64,000 nucleotides of DNA from Pararhizobium qamdonense (GTDB lineage Bacteria; Pseudomonadota; Alphaproteobacteria; Rhizobiales; Rhizobiaceae), in contig NZ_CP119566.1 of assembly GCF_029277445.1 (NCBI RefSeq), positions 3,226,001-3,290,000 on the forward strand. Reading direction: 5' to 3'. The translations under genes were made by a program, and so were the position numbers. Positions 63,550 to 64,000 of the stretch are shown here, piece after piece (position 1 is the first letter of the stretch; the number at the start of each line of letters is the position of its first letter). A model generated the notes under the pieces. That model did not search any database. It was not told the DNA's origin and saw nothing but the letters and a program-made list of their open reading frames with translations.

Positions 63550-63559
63550 CCCCCCCCCC
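63550..63559. repeat. C10 homopolymer tract
   Basis: Ten consecutive C, followed by AAAA, 18 nt upstream of the rpsF -35 element. A likely slippage-prone tract. Confidence 0.85.
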
Positions 63560-63576
63560 AAAACGTCCCCCACCCC

Positions 63577-63604
63577 TTGCTTCCCGCCCAAAAATGCGTA
63601 TAAG
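63577..63604 (+). promoter_or_regulatory. rpsF promoter
   Basis: TTGCTT (63577-63582) and TATAAG (63599-63604) with a 16-nt spacer, placing the start of transcription near 63611. The GC-rich spacer and start region (GCGCGC) would fit a ribosomal-protein promoter. Confidence 0.65.
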
Positions 63605-63610
63605 CGCGCT

Positions 63611-63825
63611 GTTCGCAACACCCGGTCTTCTGGCTGGTGGCTGAACGGAGGGCCGGTTTCCTTAAGAGACCTGTCAGGACCTAAAGGGGTCCAGCCTCCC
63701 GTGTCTCCGCTCTCGACCGTCTCGAAACAACACTTTCTTGCCGGCTGCATGCAGCCACTGGAACAGTCGTTGAGGCTTAGCCGCTGGGGTCCGGGTGACG
63801 ATTAACGCAAGAAAGGCAAAGCCTC
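63611..63825 (+). promoter_or_regulatory. rpsF mRNA leader (about 215 nt)
   Basis: If transcription starts near 63611, rpsF has a long leader. It contains a perfect 14-bp palindrome GGCTGCATGCAGCC (63743-63756), a GGACCTAAAGGGGTCC hairpin near 63677-63692, and CCGCTGGGGTCCGGG just before the gene. Long leaders of rpsF operons often bind the S6-S18 complex; I could not confirm that motif. Confidence 0.4.
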
Positions 63826-64000
63826 ATGGCTCTTTATGAACATGTATTCCTTGCCCGGCAGGATATTTCCGCACAGCAGGTCGACGCTCTCGTCGAACAG
63901 TACAAGGGTGTACTGGAAGCTAATGGCGGAAAAGTCGGGCGCGTCGAAAACTGGGGCCTCAAGTCCCTGACCTACCGCATCGCCAAGAACCGCAAGGCTC
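63826..64000 (+). CDS. rpsF: 30S ribosomal protein bS6 (partial, 5' part)
   Basis: The first 58 codons of bS6 ([20 protein letters not shown] at the start, [20 protein letters not shown] later), cut by the window end. bS6 binds bS18 in the central platform of the 30S subunit. An AAGAAAGG site lies 8-9 nt upstream. rpsR and rplI would be expected downstream, which cannot be seen. Confidence 0.97.
   Translation, partial: MALYEHVFLARQDISAQQVDALVEQYKGVLEANGGKVGRVENWGLKSLTYRIAKNRKA

Larger units (their letters stand above)
63206..63598. other. long intergenic region with repeat cluster
   Basis: The 620-nt gap between the PAS-GGDEF gene and rpsF holds repeats, a C10 tract, the rpsF promoter and its leader, each listed separately. 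Open frames here arise within the palindromic repeats and are not credible genes. Confidence 0.6.

Noticed and set aside
1..64000. tRNA, rRNA, insertion sequence or prophage
   Set aside because: I scanned for tRNA-like cloverleaf ends, transposase and integrase motifs and found none; the only mobile-looking sequences are the non-coding palindromic elements.

Overview
The window is chromosomal DNA from an alphaproteobacterium of the order Rhizobiales, most likely the Rhizobium/Agrobacterium/Allorhizobium group. The evidence is the high G+C content with GC-rich third positions, rhizobial-type proteins (HdaA, RopB/Omp25-like porin, LptF-LptG-LptD-SurA-PdxA-RsmA order, FabD-FabG-AcpP-FabF-MltG-YicC-Gmk order), and mosaic palindromic repeats of the kind known as RIMEs in rhizobia. 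Genes are dense, intact and mostly housekeeping. I see no phage, IS element, CRISPR array, tRNA or rRNA.

Layout: 0-6.8 kb holds a Tat-exported multicopper oxidase, ribonuclease D, a divergent DUF2000/AraC pair, a membrane-bound class III nucleotide cyclase and a secreted phytase-like esterase. 6.9-12.6 kb (minus strand) holds ppk-ppx (polyphosphate) and an AI-2E-type permease with hdaA (replication control). 12.8-14.5 kb holds purM-purN, overlapping by 4 nt. 14.9-22.7 kb is an accessory stretch: an omptin outer-membrane protease, nudK, a molybdopterin oxidoreductase, rlmJ, a secreted 4-Cys protein with an RNase T2 lipoprotein, a GST, a GNAT and a RopB-like porin. 23.0-28.7 kb holds a FolM/PTR1-like reductase coupled to uvrC, a LuxR-type regulator, and pgsA-moaD-moaE.

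28.7-30.8 kb is a small unit that I could not match to a described system: an orphan LivH-like permease divergent from a CGNR zinc-finger regulator and a lipoprotein, with a perfect 28-bp palindrome between them. 30.8-43 kb is mixed: ndk, a GST, DinB, LtrA, a GGDEF protein, an ABC-F ATPase, two EamA exporters, a MocR regulator, a GNAT and a galactose-type dehydrogenase. 43.2-53.1 kb holds holC-pepA, then divergently lptF-lptG-lptD-surA-pdxA-rsmA. 53.1-60.8 kb holds palindromic mosaic repeats, then minus-strand gmk, yicC, mltG, fabF, acpP, fabG and fabD. The end holds a Tas-like aldo-keto reductase, a PAS-GGDEF protein, a second repeat cluster and the start of rpsF with its own promoter and a long leader.

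Together the region covers envelope biogenesis (LPS transport, fatty-acid initiation and elongation, phospholipid head groups, peptidoglycan processing), nucleotide and cofactor supply, DNA repair and replication control. Second-messenger and transcriptional regulators are interspersed. The most unusual non-coding signals are a 7-bp tandem repeat array upstream of fabG with inverted copies, an 18-bp triplicated A-rich leader before ppk, and the inverted-repeat-bounded elements at 25.9, 53.1-53.6 and 63.3-63.5 kb.
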